Made by a program: the position numbers and the translations under genes
Notes under the pieces: model-generated
Databases searched by the model: none
What the model was told of the DNA's origin: nothing
Seen by the model: the letters and a program-made list of their open reading frames with translations, nothing else
In this document: piece after piece, positions 1 to 7,575 of the stretch
How positions within the stretch are numbered: the stretch's first letter is position 1
Layout: each line of letters starts with the position of its first letter
Source of the DNA: Candidatus Cloacimonadota bacterium
GTDB lineage: Bacteria > Cloacimonadota > Cloacimonadia > Cloacimonadales > Cloacimonadaceae
Length of the DNA stretch: 45,290 nt
Assembly (NCBI GenBank): GCA_020532355.1
Contig: JAJBBD010000103.1
Coordinates: 1-45,290, forward strand
Direction: 5' to 3'

Positions 1-473
1 AGCGCAAGGTAACTAACAGCCAACACATAACCGTCATCAGCGGAAACGGAGCTCTCATCCGAAACCAGTACAAAGCCTTCGGTAAGAGAACCTTTGGGAG
101 CATTTAGCTTGATGGTGTACAAAGGAGTGATACCATCATCGGTTGGCAAATAACTACTGCTGCCATTAGGCATTATGAACTCGAAACGATATTCTATATC
201 ATCGGTTTTAACGGCAGTGCGAGGAATAATCCCTCGCCAGTAAAGAGAGTTGGGGTCATCCTGCCGCATAGGTTCATTATACCATTTTGTAGTACCCACG
301 GCACGATATTGAACCTCAACTGTGCTTATTTCTTCATGCCCTTGCACGATTTCCAAAAGAAGCTCAACGTCTGTTCCAGGCACAAAAGTTTGTGGGCTAA
401 CATGCAGTGCGGAAATTGCCAATAAAGAAATACTGCTGAGTATCAGAGCTAGTATTAAAATCAATTGTTTCAT
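1..473 (-). CDS. Exported protein of unknown function, 3' end cut by window
   Basis: Translating the minus strand from ATG at 473 gives 157 codons with no stop before the window edge, so only the N-terminal part is present. It opens with a clear signal peptide (MKQLILILALILSSISLLA, cleavage near residue 20) and continues as a beta-rich, Ig-like stretch with alternating hydrophobic residues, suggesting an exported surface or periplasmic protein. The start has a good ribosome site (AGGAG about 7 bases upstream). It lies 14 bases behind the FecR-domain gene on the same strand, so it is probably the last visible gene of that operon. I do not recognise a family. Confidence 0.75.
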   Translation of the reverse strand, partial: MKQLILILALILSSISLLAISALHVSPQTFVPGTDVELLLEIVQGHEEISTVEVQYRAVGTTKWYNEPMRQDDPNSLYWRGIIPRTAVKTDDIEYRFEFIMPNGSSSYLPTDDGITPLYTIKLNAPKGSLTEGFVLVSDESSVSADDGYVLAVSYLA

Positions 474-487
474 ATTGAACTCCTGCA

Positions 488-1162
488 TTAATATGTAACT
501 TCTATGTGTTTTATATTTCCATTTTTATCTAATACGCGAATGAGGATAGTGTTGGTTTCGCTGGATTGATTAGCTTCCAATTCAGCTTGCTCAATCTCAC
601 TGATATCCTGCGCAGAGCTTTGGCGTAGTTCCACCTCCCCATCTGGATCTATAACTGCTGTATTACCTTTGGAAACGTTTTTTACTTCATCGGTATCCAA
701 AATTCTTAATTCCACCTCGCCATCGGTTACAATAAAGGTGCTAAAACCATCATCATCTACTCTGGTCATAAACTCGGTTCCCTTTACCGAAGCTACGGTA
801 GTAGGCGTTTGTACGGTAAATGCGCCTGTACCCTTTTTTACTTGGGTAAGAACATTGCCTTTATTTACGTTTACCTTTTTTGAAAGCTGAGTTCCGCTTT
901 TGCTAGCATTGATGGTAACTACTGAGTTCGAAAAGAGCTTAATCATAGATGACGCATCTATAAATTTATACGCAGCAAAGCTTTCTGAGCCTGTTCTTAA
1001 TACATCTTTGTTCTGTAACAATTCCCCTTTCTTAAACTTTACTTGCTTACGAGCACGTTCGAGATCTACCTTACCCTTGCTGGCAGAAAGAATAGCAACG
1101 CTATCTGCTAACAGAACACTTGCAACTAAGAGAATGAGGGATAATATTAAAACTCGTTTCAT
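488..1162 (-). CDS. Exported FecR-domain protein
   Basis: This is a 224-residue protein with an N-terminal signal peptide (hydrophobic residues about 4-19, cleavage near A19-D20). Residues about 33-155 form a FecR-type domain: a segment with KKGELLQNKDVLRTG, then a run ending in TPTTVASVKGTEF and VTDGEVEL. FecR domains occur in anti-sigma regulators but also in many secreted proteins of FCB bacteria that have no sigma partner. There is no ECF sigma gene here and no cytoplasmic anti-sigma helix at the N-terminus, so a structural or surface role is more likely than iron signalling. The ribosome site GAGGAG precedes ATG 1162. It follows the 1173-2270 gene by 10 bases and is probably co-transcribed with it. 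Confidence 0.85.
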   Translation of the reverse strand: MKRVLILSLILLVASVLLADSVAILSASKGKVDLERARKQVKFKKGELLQNKDVLRTGSESFAAYKFIDASSMIKLFSNSVVTINASKSGTQLSKKVNVNKGNVLTQVKKGTGAFTVQTPTTVASVKGTEFMTRVDDDGFSTFIVTDGEVELRILDTDEVKNVSKGNTAVIDPDGEVELRQSSAQDISEIEQAELEANQSSETNTILIRVLDKNGNIKHIEVTY

Positions 1163-1172
1163 CTTTGACTCC

Positions 1173-2270
1173 TCAATCTATTACTTTGATTGTTAGTTGT
1201 TTCCCAATAAGGCTGCTGAGAATATCTAGCGCATCCTGTCCCCTGTATAGCCTCCCGTCATAGATAATTTCGCCGGTAGGTGAGTAGCCTAAGCCTTGCA
1301 GATTTAGCAATTCGCTGTTTTGAAGCACATTTAACATGGCTTGAATGTCTTCAGAAGAACTACTCCCATCCGCATTCATTACATAGCGGAAAACAAACCA
1401 AGGGCTTTCTTGTTGTTTGGCAATTTTCCCCGCTCTATCTTGAGCTGGCGCATGATAATGAGTCTCGTCATATAAGGGTATATACACTTGCCAAGCATAA
1501 TAGTAACCGTCATTAAAGGGAATATAGTCACTAAATCCGCTATCTACGCCCTCTTTTTGTAAAACAACCGTTCCCGAGTTGTTTATGTTTGATAGCGATG
1601 GAGGATTGTTAGGGGGAAATTCACGAATAACTATGTGCTGCTCATTGAAACCGGTATTTACTGCATTCCAGATAAAACTAACAGGTAAATCGTTTACCTC
1701 GGGAGCTTTTTGCCCAATTTGCGCTCCAGGAGAAGCAAGGAAAATACCACCGGCATTACGTACTCTGATTGTAAACAATGCTGTTTCTGTCCAATTGTTT
1801 TCCTCCTCTGGCTTAACAGAAACTTCAAGCCGCAAGTTTCCATCGGGAAAATAACCAGAAAGTACCGCTTCTTCCAAAGTGGAAATACTTTCAATAATAT
1901 CCATGAAATCGATATTTACAGATTCTTCTACAAAGTATTGGCTCGATTGCTCGGTTATCAGATCTCGATTAGAAAGAAGCAATACCTCGCCAGATTCAAG
2001 CTCATTTATGCTTATAAATATAGCCTCACCTTCATCAAGAATGGGAGTATTGTTCCATTTTACCACTACTTGCAGTTTGATCTTTTTTGGCACGTTGTCG
2101 TTGGTAATGGTAAGATTGGTCAAGATCGGCTGTGATTCTGGGGCTACGGGGTCAAAACTAAATGTGCTAAGTTGATTAACCTCAATAACTGGTGGGTTGA
2201 AGCGTAAATCTATCGCCCACATATTAAGGCATACAAGAAGCACGGCAATAATAAAAAGTATGCGTTTCAT
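1173..2270 (-). CDS. Exported beta-rich protein, unknown function
   Basis: The protein is 365 residues when started at ATG 2270. That start has a strong GGAGG site and makes an ATGA overlap with the ddl stop; an in-frame ATG at 2300 would add ten residues inside ddl and spoil the signal peptide. From 2270 the protein opens with MKRILFIIAVLLVCLNMWA and a probable cleavage after WA. The mature part is beta-rich. A middle segment (about residues 175-295, with FIWNAV and YYYAWQVYIP) resembles fibronectin-type sandwich repeats. The C-terminal 60 residues contain GEIIYDGRLYRGQDALDIL. I do not know a named family. The tight coupling to ddl and the FecR gene suggests a cell-envelope role, by inference only. 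Confidence 0.75.
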   Translation of the reverse strand: MKRILFIIAVLLVCLNMWAIDLRFNPPVIEVNQLSTFSFDPVAPESQPILTNLTITNDNVPKKIKLQVVVKWNNTPILDEGEAIFISINELESGEVLLLSNRDLITEQSSQYFVEESVNIDFMDIIESISTLEEAVLSGYFPDGNLRLEVSVKPEEENNWTETALFTIRVRNAGGIFLASPGAQIGQKAPEVNDLPVSFIWNAVNTGFNEQHIVIREFPPNNPPSLSNINNSGTVVLQKEGVDSGFSDYIPFNDGYYYAWQVYIPLYDETHYHAPAQDRAGKIAKQQESPWFVFRYVMNADGSSSSEDIQAMLNVLQNSELLNLQGLGYSPTGEIIYDGRLYRGQDALDILSSLIGKQLTIKVID

Positions 2271-3220
2271 ATTACCTCCACGTGATTTCTCACGGAGCAT
2301 TTTATTATGGTTTCTAGCAGGCCATTAAATGACAGTCCTGCTGCCTTTGCTGCCATGGGAGTAAGACTCAAAGGAGTCATTCCGGGCAGTGTGTTTACTT
2401 CCAAAAAGTATAGTTGTTGGTTATTTAAACGAAAATCGACTCTACCATACACCGCACAACCTAGGGCAAAGAATGCACGCTCGGCATAGAGTTGTACTAA
2501 TTCTGCAATTTTGCTTTCTATTGGGGCTGGGGACAGATATTCTGTATTGCCTTTCGTGTATTTGTTTGCATAATCGTACCAGCCAGCTTTGGGCTTGATC
2601 TCCACTACGGGCAAAGCTTTACCATCAAGGATGCTGACGGTAAGCTCACGACCAGGGATAAACTCTTCCAATAATACCGATTTGCAATATTTGAAAGCAT
2701 CCAATACTGCTGGTTTTAGCTCCCCAATATTCTGAACTACGGCAATCCCCACTGAACTTCCAGAGTCATTTGGCTTAACAATTAAGGGTAAACCCAAGTT
2801 TTGTACAAATGCTTGATAGTCAGAAGGATCGTTATAATCATCCAGCAGGTTGGTTCGCAATAAAATGTGCTTTGGTATGGGAACCCCTTCTTCTTTTACG
2901 ATTAGTTTTGCAATATACTTATCCATTGCCAAGGCTGAAGCTTTGCTAAGTGAGCCAGTAAAAGGAATTTTTGCCAATTGGAGTGCGGCTTGCAATTCTC
3001 CATTTTCTCCGCTACCGCCATGTAAACCGTTAAATACAATAAATGCTTGTTCTTTCTCAATATCAGATAGTAATTGAGACAGATTGGGGTAATTATCTGG
3101 ATCCATCTCTCGCACTTCATAGTTAAGATCTCTCAGAACTTTTGCGATCTCAGATCCAGTTACTAAAGATATTTCTTTTTCGGGAGAGCTTCCACCCCTT
3201 AAAACAATGACTTTTTTCAT
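2267..3220 (-). CDS. ddl: D-alanine--D-alanine ligase
   Basis: This ATP-grasp enzyme joins two D-alanines for the peptidoglycan stem peptide in the cytoplasm. At 317 residues it has normal family length. The N-terminal domain shows LRGGSSPEKEISL, the Ddl glycine-rich signature followed by the substrate-binding glutamate. Further on are the ATP-grasp loop NDSGSSVGIAV (about 150-160) and the C-terminal Mg/D-Ala signature EVNTLPGMTPLSLTP (about 274-288). Its stop overlaps the start of the downstream exported-protein gene by 4 bases, and its start lies 9 bases after the upstream transferase gene. It therefore sits mid-operon among envelope genes rather than in a mur/fts cluster. Confidence 0.95.
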   Translation of the reverse strand: MKKVIVLRGGSSPEKEISLVTGSEIAKVLRDLNYEVREMDPDNYPNLSQLLSDIEKEQAFIVFNGLHGGSGENGELQAALQLAKIPFTGSLSKASALAMDKYIAKLIVKEEGVPIPKHILLRTNLLDDYNDPSDYQAFVQNLGLPLIVKPNDSGSSVGIAVVQNIGELKPAVLDAFKYCKSVLLEEFIPGRELTVSILDGKALPVVEIKPKAGWYDYANKYTKGNTEYLSPAPIESKIAELVQLYAERAFFALGCAVYGRVDFRLNNQQLYFLEVNTLPGMTPLSLTPMAAKAAGLSFNGLLETIIKCSVRNHVEVI

Positions 3221-3229
3221 ATACCTCTC

Positions 3230-4144
3230 TTATATTTTAATCTGGTAAAAACTACATAAATCTAAGCCTATTGCTGCCTTAAATCGAGCTACTTCCGGTA
3301 CATTTGCACCACAGTAATCAAACAATTTGGTTCCCAGAGGCAATTCTTCCAACAAATTTATGCTGTGAAAGGTAGCTGCACCTTTTCGTAGTGCTTTTTC
3401 AGCAGTTGCTTTAAATAAAGTATAAGCTACATCTCCACCATCGTAGAGCAAAATATTGGCGCTAACTACTTCATTTTGCCAGATAATGTTGAATTGTTTC
3501 AACAACTGCTCCGAATACAATCTTATAAAAAACTCTTTTAACCGGGAATAAGATATTCCAAGCTCATGCTTTTTACGCAAATCCAAATCCTTTTGTAACC
3601 GCATAAAAGCATCCGGATCGAAGCGTTCTTCCATCCTCATATCGTGTTTTTGAGCAGTTCTATATTTCTTTCGCTCGTCTGCCAGACTGGGCAAAGACTC
3701 GCCCACATGATACCGAAAAGTGTATAGTGGAAAAGCCTTAAACCCATTCCAAGTAAAGCCTCTCACATCATAGTTTTGGGGATTCAGTTTGATATGGATG
3801 CGCTTGTAACGCTTTGTCAAAAATTGAGAAATCTCTGTGCATACGGCAACTGTATCTAAGACTATTCTTGCCTTCCCTGCGTTTTCCTCGAAAGCAAAAC
3901 AGATGCCTTGATAGTATGCCCCAACCGGTGATACCAAAGCCCTAACACCCATCTTGCTGCGTTCATATAATGGTAAAACGGCAAACAGTTCTTCCCCCTT
4001 AAATACTTGAAGCTGGAGAGGAATTAGTTTGTGCATTTCTGCAACAGCTAACATAAAAATAGGATTGTGCCAATAACCGTAAGTAGCGGAAATTTGGACA
4101 GCATCATCGCTTCTAATATCAACAATCCTAATGCTATAGGTCAT
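3230..4144 (-). CDS. FemAB/GNAT-superfamily transferase
   Basis: This is a 304-residue protein without signal peptide or membrane segment. The first half has GYWHNPIFMLAVAE and VSPVGAYYQGICF, and the second half has RKKYRTAQKH followed by a GNAT-like core with IWQNEVVSANILLYDGGDVAYTLFKA. This arrangement is typical of the FemAB-like/BioF2-like acetyltransferase group (Acetyltransf_6), whose members transfer aminoacyl or acyl groups to cell-wall precursors or exopolysaccharide. The adjacent ddl gene makes a peptidoglycan-related substrate plausible, but the substrate cannot be read from sequence. Its start overlaps the stop of the response-regulator gene by 4 bases (ATGA), indicating translational coupling. 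Confidence 0.65.
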   Translation of the reverse strand: MTYSIRIVDIRSDDAVQISATYGYWHNPIFMLAVAEMHKLIPLQLQVFKGEELFAVLPLYERSKMGVRALVSPVGAYYQGICFAFEENAGKARIVLDTVAVCTEISQFLTKRYKRIHIKLNPQNYDVRGFTWNGFKAFPLYTFRYHVGESLPSLADERKKYRTAQKHDMRMEERFDPDAFMRLQKDLDLRKKHELGISYSRLKEFFIRLYSEQLLKQFNIIWQNEVVSANILLYDGGDVAYTLFKATAEKALRKGAATFHSINLLEELPLGTKLFDYCGANVPEVARFKAAIGLDLCSFYQIKI

Positions 4145-4503
4145 GATTCTAAATGTTGCTTAATAGCGGCAACTAATTCATTGAGTTGAAAGGGTTTGAT
4201 AATATAATCTGAAGCGCCCTCCACCATAGCCTTGTAGGCACTGTCGACGGTTGGATACCCCGTCATAATTAGGCAGAAAATATTGGCGTCTTCCTCCATA
4301 ATCTTTTGCATCAATTCCAAACCATTCATGCCAGGCATTACTAAATCTATGAGCGCTAAGTCATACTTATCCGGTTGGAATAGTTTTAAAGCAGCAGTAG
4401 CATCCTCAGCCATGTCAACTTGGTAATCGTTGAGTTTCAAGCATTCACTGATTACCTCTCGAAGGAGGCGGTCGTCATCCACAAGAAGAATACGGGCTTC
4501 CAT
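4141..4503 (-). CDS. Single-domain response regulator
   Basis: This 120-residue protein consists of a receiver domain only. The acidic pocket is DDD near residues 8-10, the phospho-acceptor Asp lies in LALIDLVMPGMNG (about residue 53), the switch Thr is in IMTGY, and the conserved Lys is in IIKPF. No output domain follows, so it works like CheY/Spo0F-type proteins by binding partners. It is the first gene of the minus-strand operon. No histidine kinase is encoded nearby, so its partner is elsewhere. A GAGGT site precedes ATG 4503. Confidence 0.92.
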   Translation of the reverse strand: MEARILLVDDDRLLREVISECLKLNDYQVDMAEDATAALKLFQPDKYDLALIDLVMPGMNGLELMQKIMEEDANIFCLIMTGYPTVDSAYKAMVEGASDYIIKPFQLNELVAAIKQHLES

Positions 4504-4640
4504 TTGGGCTACCTCGCTTTTTTCAAATTTTCACTTTGTGGCATTATCCATACATGCATATAATAGTCAATGAAAAAAACTCAAAACCGAACCGATACGA
4601 ACATGAATACTGGAAAACGCACAGATTTGAAATATTTATA

Positions 4641-4669
4641 TTGACGATAAATACCGCTTTGCAATTATT
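4641..4669 (+). promoter_or_regulatory. Candidate promoter of the cold-shock gene
   Basis: TTGACG at 4641-4646 is followed after 17 bases by ATTATT at 4664-4669, a reasonable sigma-70-like pair. It lies about 30 bases upstream of the cold-shock ATG, in the divergent spacer with the response-regulator operon. Confidence 0.45.
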
Positions 4670-4670
4670 G

Positions 4671-4684
4671 ACATCATATGATGT
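4671..4684. promoter_or_regulatory. 14-bp perfect palindrome in the csp leader
   Basis: ACATCATATGATGT reads identically on both strands. It lies directly downstream of the candidate -10 and 13 bases before the cold-shock start codon. It could be an operator or, as RNA, a short hairpin near the ribosome site. Confidence 0.5.
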
Positions 4685-4697
4685 AAAAGAGGTTCTT

Positions 4698-4910
4698 ATG
4701 AAAGGAAAAGTTAAGTGGTTTAATAAAAATAAAGGTTATGGCTTTATTCTTACAGACGACAACAAAGAATACTTTGTGCATTGGAAATCCATTGTCACAA
4801 ATTCTCCCCGTGAATTGAAGGTACTTGAACAAGACGAAGAAGTAACCTTTGATTTGATCGAAACAGAAAAAGGTATTCAAGCTATTAATATAATCCGGAT
4901 TAATCCCTGA
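4698..4910 (+). CDS. Cold-shock domain protein
   Basis: This 70-residue single-domain CSD protein is an RNA/ssDNA chaperone of the CspA family. RNP1 appears as NKGYGFI (about residues 12-18) and RNP2 as EYFVHWKSI, where the usual FVHFS has become FVHWK. The N-terminus MKGKVKWFN is the family's normal beginning and is preceded by AAGAGG, so the ATG at 4698 is chosen. An in-frame ATG at 4536 would add 54 non-homologous residues through the promoter region. Replacement of the aromatic/serine pair in RNP2 may alter nucleic-acid affinity. A terminator follows at 4930. Confidence 0.93.
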   Translation: MKGKVKWFNKNKGYGFILTDDNKEYFVHWKSIVTNSPRELKVLEQDEEVTFDLIETEKGIQAINIIRINP

Positions 4911-4929
4911 TTTTGACTGCTTGATCTTT

Positions 4930-4950
4930 GGGCGCCAAGTGGCGCCCTTT
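4930..4950 (+). terminator. Rho-independent terminator after csp
   Basis: A perfect 7-bp GC-rich stem GGGCGCC/GGCGCCC (4930-4936 and 4941-4947) with a 4-base AAGT loop is followed by TTT. It lies 19 bases past the cold-shock stop codon. Confidence 0.8.
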
Positions 4951-5016
4951 ATTATGTCTTGAGGTTTTTCCTCTTATCAGTAGATTCTATTCAAATAAAA
5001 CATAGCGGATCATAAC

Positions 5017-6660
5017 TTGCCATTTCTTCCTGTTTCCCAAGCAGATATAAGATCCAGAGGCTGGACCCAATGCGACATCATTCTTATCAATGGAGATGCC
5101 TACATAGATCACCCCTCATTTGGAGTACCAATTATCGCCCGAACTCTCGAAACCGCTGGTTATAAGGTAGGTATTATATCGCAACCAGATTGGCGTAAAG
5201 ACGAAGATTTCTTGGTTTTGGGCAGTCCACGCTTGTTTTTTGGAATAAGCTCTGGAAACATGGATTCGATGGTTAACCACTATACTGCACAACGCCGTTT
5301 ACGCTCGGATGACGCCTACTCTCCAGATGCTAAACCTGGTAGAAGACCGGATAGAGCGGTAATGATCTACACCAATATTGTTAAAAAGCTGTTTAAAGGC
5401 ATTCCGGTAGTGATTGGTGGCGTGGAATCATCCTTACGCCGCATTGCGCATTACGACTACTGGCAAAACAAGGTTCGCAACAGCATCTTGGCAGATAGTA
5501 AAGCTGATCTTCTAATCTATGGCATGGCAGAACACACGATAATTCAAGTAGCTCATGCATTGGAAAAGGGGCATAATGTATCTGAATTAACAGACTTGCC
5601 CTCGACAGTGTGCTTTGTACACGAACCGGGTGAAACAATTTTGCCGGATGCCGGAAAATGCTCTGATAAGGCTACATTTCACAAGCTAAATCACCAGTTT
5701 TATGACCAATATGCCTTAAAGCCATTATACCAACTCAATGGCGGACGCTGGATCAAACACAATCCCCCCTCCCCCGCACTCAGCACTCAAGAATTGGACA
5801 GGATTTATTCGCTACCCTTTATGAACTCTCCGCACCCCATGTACAAGGGTAAACGTATTCCCGCTTGGGATCAGATCAAACAAAGTATAACCAGCCATCG
5901 TGGCTGCTATGGAGGCTGTAACTTCTGTGCCATAGCAGCGCATCAGGGACGCCAGATCCAATCACGCTCAGTGGAATCGATATTAAAAGAAGCTTGCAAG
6001 TTGAAAGGTACAATCAGCGACGTGGGCGGTCCCAGCGCAAACATGTACCAAAGCTATTGCAAGCTTGGCTTTCCAAATAGCTGTTCCCGCCGGAGCTGCA
6101 TCTTTCCGGAAATCTGCCCCAATCTTTTTTTGAATCATGAAGTCCAGTTACAATTGTTGGATAAGATATCCCGGCTTCCAAACATAAATCATGTATTTAT
6201 CGCTAGCGGCATACGGCACGATCTTGTTCTAGGCAATAGGCGCTACATCAAAGCTATTGCCACAAAATACACCGGTGGCAGGCTAAAATTGGCTCCAGAA
6301 CATAGTGCCACACAGGTACTAAAGCTTATGGGTAAGCCACCCATAAAGCATTTTGAGGTTTTTGCTAACGAGTATTTTGAAGAGGTTCGTAAGGCTGGAA
6401 TCAAAAGACAGATTATACCTTATATAATTATCGGTCACCCCGGCACTACAATGGAAGATGCGCTTGCCTTAAAGAACTGGTTGCGTCAACACAAAATACA
6501 TGTGGAACAAGCACAAGAATTTACCCCCACCCCTATGACGATCAGCACTTGCATGTACTACACAGGCTTGGATTTTGAGACTGGAAAACCAATCCACATT
6601 CCATCTCCGGGTGAAATCCGCAAGCAAAAAGAGCTAATTGTGAAATCTTCTCAAGCCTAA
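5017..6660 (+). CDS. ygiQ: YgiQ-family radical SAM protein
   Basis: This 547-residue member of the YgiQ (UPF0313) family has a [4Fe-4S]-SAM motif C297-x3-C301-x2-C304 in SHRGCYGGCNFCA. The N-terminal domain with GDAYIDHPSFG is the usual family opening, and the C-terminal HIPSPGEIRKQK is also typical. The biochemical reaction is not established. The start is TTG at 5017: the frame has a stop (TAA at 4996) shortly upstream and no ATG or GTG in between, and family alignment places the N-terminus here. No strong ribosome site is visible. It is probably transcribed alone; the decayed transposase follows. Confidence 0.9.
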   Translation: MPFLPVSQADIRSRGWTQCDIILINGDAYIDHPSFGVPIIARTLETAGYKVGIISQPDWRKDEDFLVLGSPRLFFGISSGNMDSMVNHYTAQRRLRSDDAYSPDAKPGRRPDRAVMIYTNIVKKLFKGIPVVIGGVESSLRRIAHYDYWQNKVRNSILADSKADLLIYGMAEHTIIQVAHALEKGHNVSELTDLPSTVCFVHEPGETILPDAGKCSDKATFHKLNHQFYDQYALKPLYQLNGGRWIKHNPPSPALSTQELDRIYSLPFMNSPHPMYKGKRIPAWDQIKQSITSHRGCYGGCNFCAIAAHQGRQIQSRSVESILKEACKLKGTISDVGGPSANMYQSYCKLGFPNSCSRRSCIFPEICPNLFLNHEVQLQLLDKISRLPNINHVFIASGIRHDLVLGNRRYIKAIATKYTGGRLKLAPEHSATQVLKLMGKPPIKHFEVFANEYFEEVRKAGIKRQIIPYIIIGHPGTTMEDALALKNWLRQHKIHVEQAQEFTPTPMTISTCMYYTGLDFETGKPIHIPSPGEIRKQKELIVKSSQA

Positions 6661-6806
6661 AAGCTAAGTTCAAGCTTCAGAAGCAATTCAGACAGCAAAA
6701 CAAAAATATGTTAGCAAATGGGGAAAAGACCACGTAATCATATAATAACTAATCTTTCGCAGTTGTATAAGCCATTGTGGAACAGTAAAATAATCAAAAA
6801 TAGTAC

Positions 6807-6834
6807 TTGACAAAAACACCCCGCATGTTATTGT
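6807..6834 (+). promoter_or_regulatory. Candidate promoter of the transposase remnant
   Basis: TTGACA at 6807-6812 with TATTGT 16 bases later (6829-6834) lies upstream of ATG 6876. A GTGGC/GCCAC inverted repeat (6833-6854) follows and could fold in the leader. Only the -35 hexamer is strong. Confidence 0.35.
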
Positions 6835-6875
6835 GGCACTGTAACTAAAGCCACAAAACAAAACGAGGTGTTAAG

Positions 6876-7277
6876 ATGAGTTTCCTGAGAATAGCCCAAA
6901 TGAGTCAAGTTAAAACTTCAAATCTGGTTGAGAACTATGCTCATTATGTGTTCAAGCGCTTCAAGCTGGTGCAAATTCTGCGGCAATGTGGTATAGGCAA
7001 GGAAAAGGGACATTCGATAGAGTACATGTTGTATTTGATGCTGATCATTATTCTACAGGGATCATGTTCTCTGTTTTCTGGGATAGCCAGCCTCCAGGCA
7101 AGCAAGCTAAAGAGTCCGATCAACAGCATGCTGAACAATGAGTTCTATAACTAGAGAAACCTTCTGTATCGCATTTCTTCACGCTTTGCCAAGCCCTGTT
7201 TCCTTCAGGGTTTGGCGCTTTTACTACCCACGAGAACGCTTGCGGGGAGATTCCCAAATCTGGCCTCCGATTATTGA
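6876..7277 (+). pseudogene. IS4-type transposase, 5' remnant with nonsense mutation
   Basis: The first 92 codons resemble the N-terminal domain of IS4-superfamily DDE transposases: FKRFKLVQILRQCGIGKEKG, then YMLYLMLIIILQG, then INSMLNNEFYN. An in-frame TAG at 7152-7154 stands where this family usually has the Trp of YNWR. The frame continues with RNLLYRISSRF, again family-like, before similarity fades at about 7185 and a TGA ends it at 7275. The DDE catalytic region is absent. A good ribosome site (GAGGTG) still precedes ATG 6876. This is a dead 5' fragment. I could not define terminal inverted repeats or a target duplication. Confidence 0.7.
7188..7222 (+). terminator. Terminator-like hairpin at the end of the transposase remnant
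   Basis: An 11-bp stem with one G-U pair (GCCAAGCCCTG at 7188-7198, CAGGGTTTGGC at 7206-7216) has a 7-base loop and is followed by GCTTTT. It coincides with the point where transposase similarity ends, so it may belong to a different ancestral transcript. Confidence 0.6.
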
Positions 7278-7575
7278 AGCACTTGGATAAATCCTATGGT
7301 TTTGCTGAATTTAGTGCTATATACACAATAACAATAAATAGATCTGAAAGTATTTAGCATGTTTAGAACATTCGACTAGTCTGGCTCATCATCTTTGGGA
7401 TTTGGACATTTGAAGTTTGGTGATGTAAGGTATGCTGATGGTCTATAGCAAGATTTAGAGCAAGACAGCATCTTTTACTTGACAATGCCTTATATGTAAT
7501 CACGTTTGTAATTGCCTTCAAGTATATAGTCTGAAAATATATTCCTTTAGGTAAAAACAGAACAGTGGAGTTGAA
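7278..7575. other. Gene-free spacer before the acyl-CoA synthetase
   Basis: Nothing coding is seen in about 300 AT-rich bases. TTGACA at 7479-7484 is a possible -35 for the downstream gene, but no convincing -10 stands at the right distance. The right end of the former insertion sequence may lie here, though no inverted repeat was recognised. Confidence 0.5.

Noticed and set aside
488-1162. FecR protein as an iron-siderophore anti-sigma regulator
   Set aside because: There is no adjacent ECF sigma or TonB receptor, and the protein begins with a cleavable signal peptide instead of a cytoplasmic anti-sigma domain.
4536-4697. 54-codon N-terminal extension of the cold-shock protein
   Set aside because: It covers the promoter and the palindrome. 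Cold-shock proteins start at the MKGKVKWFN position, which has its own ribosome site.
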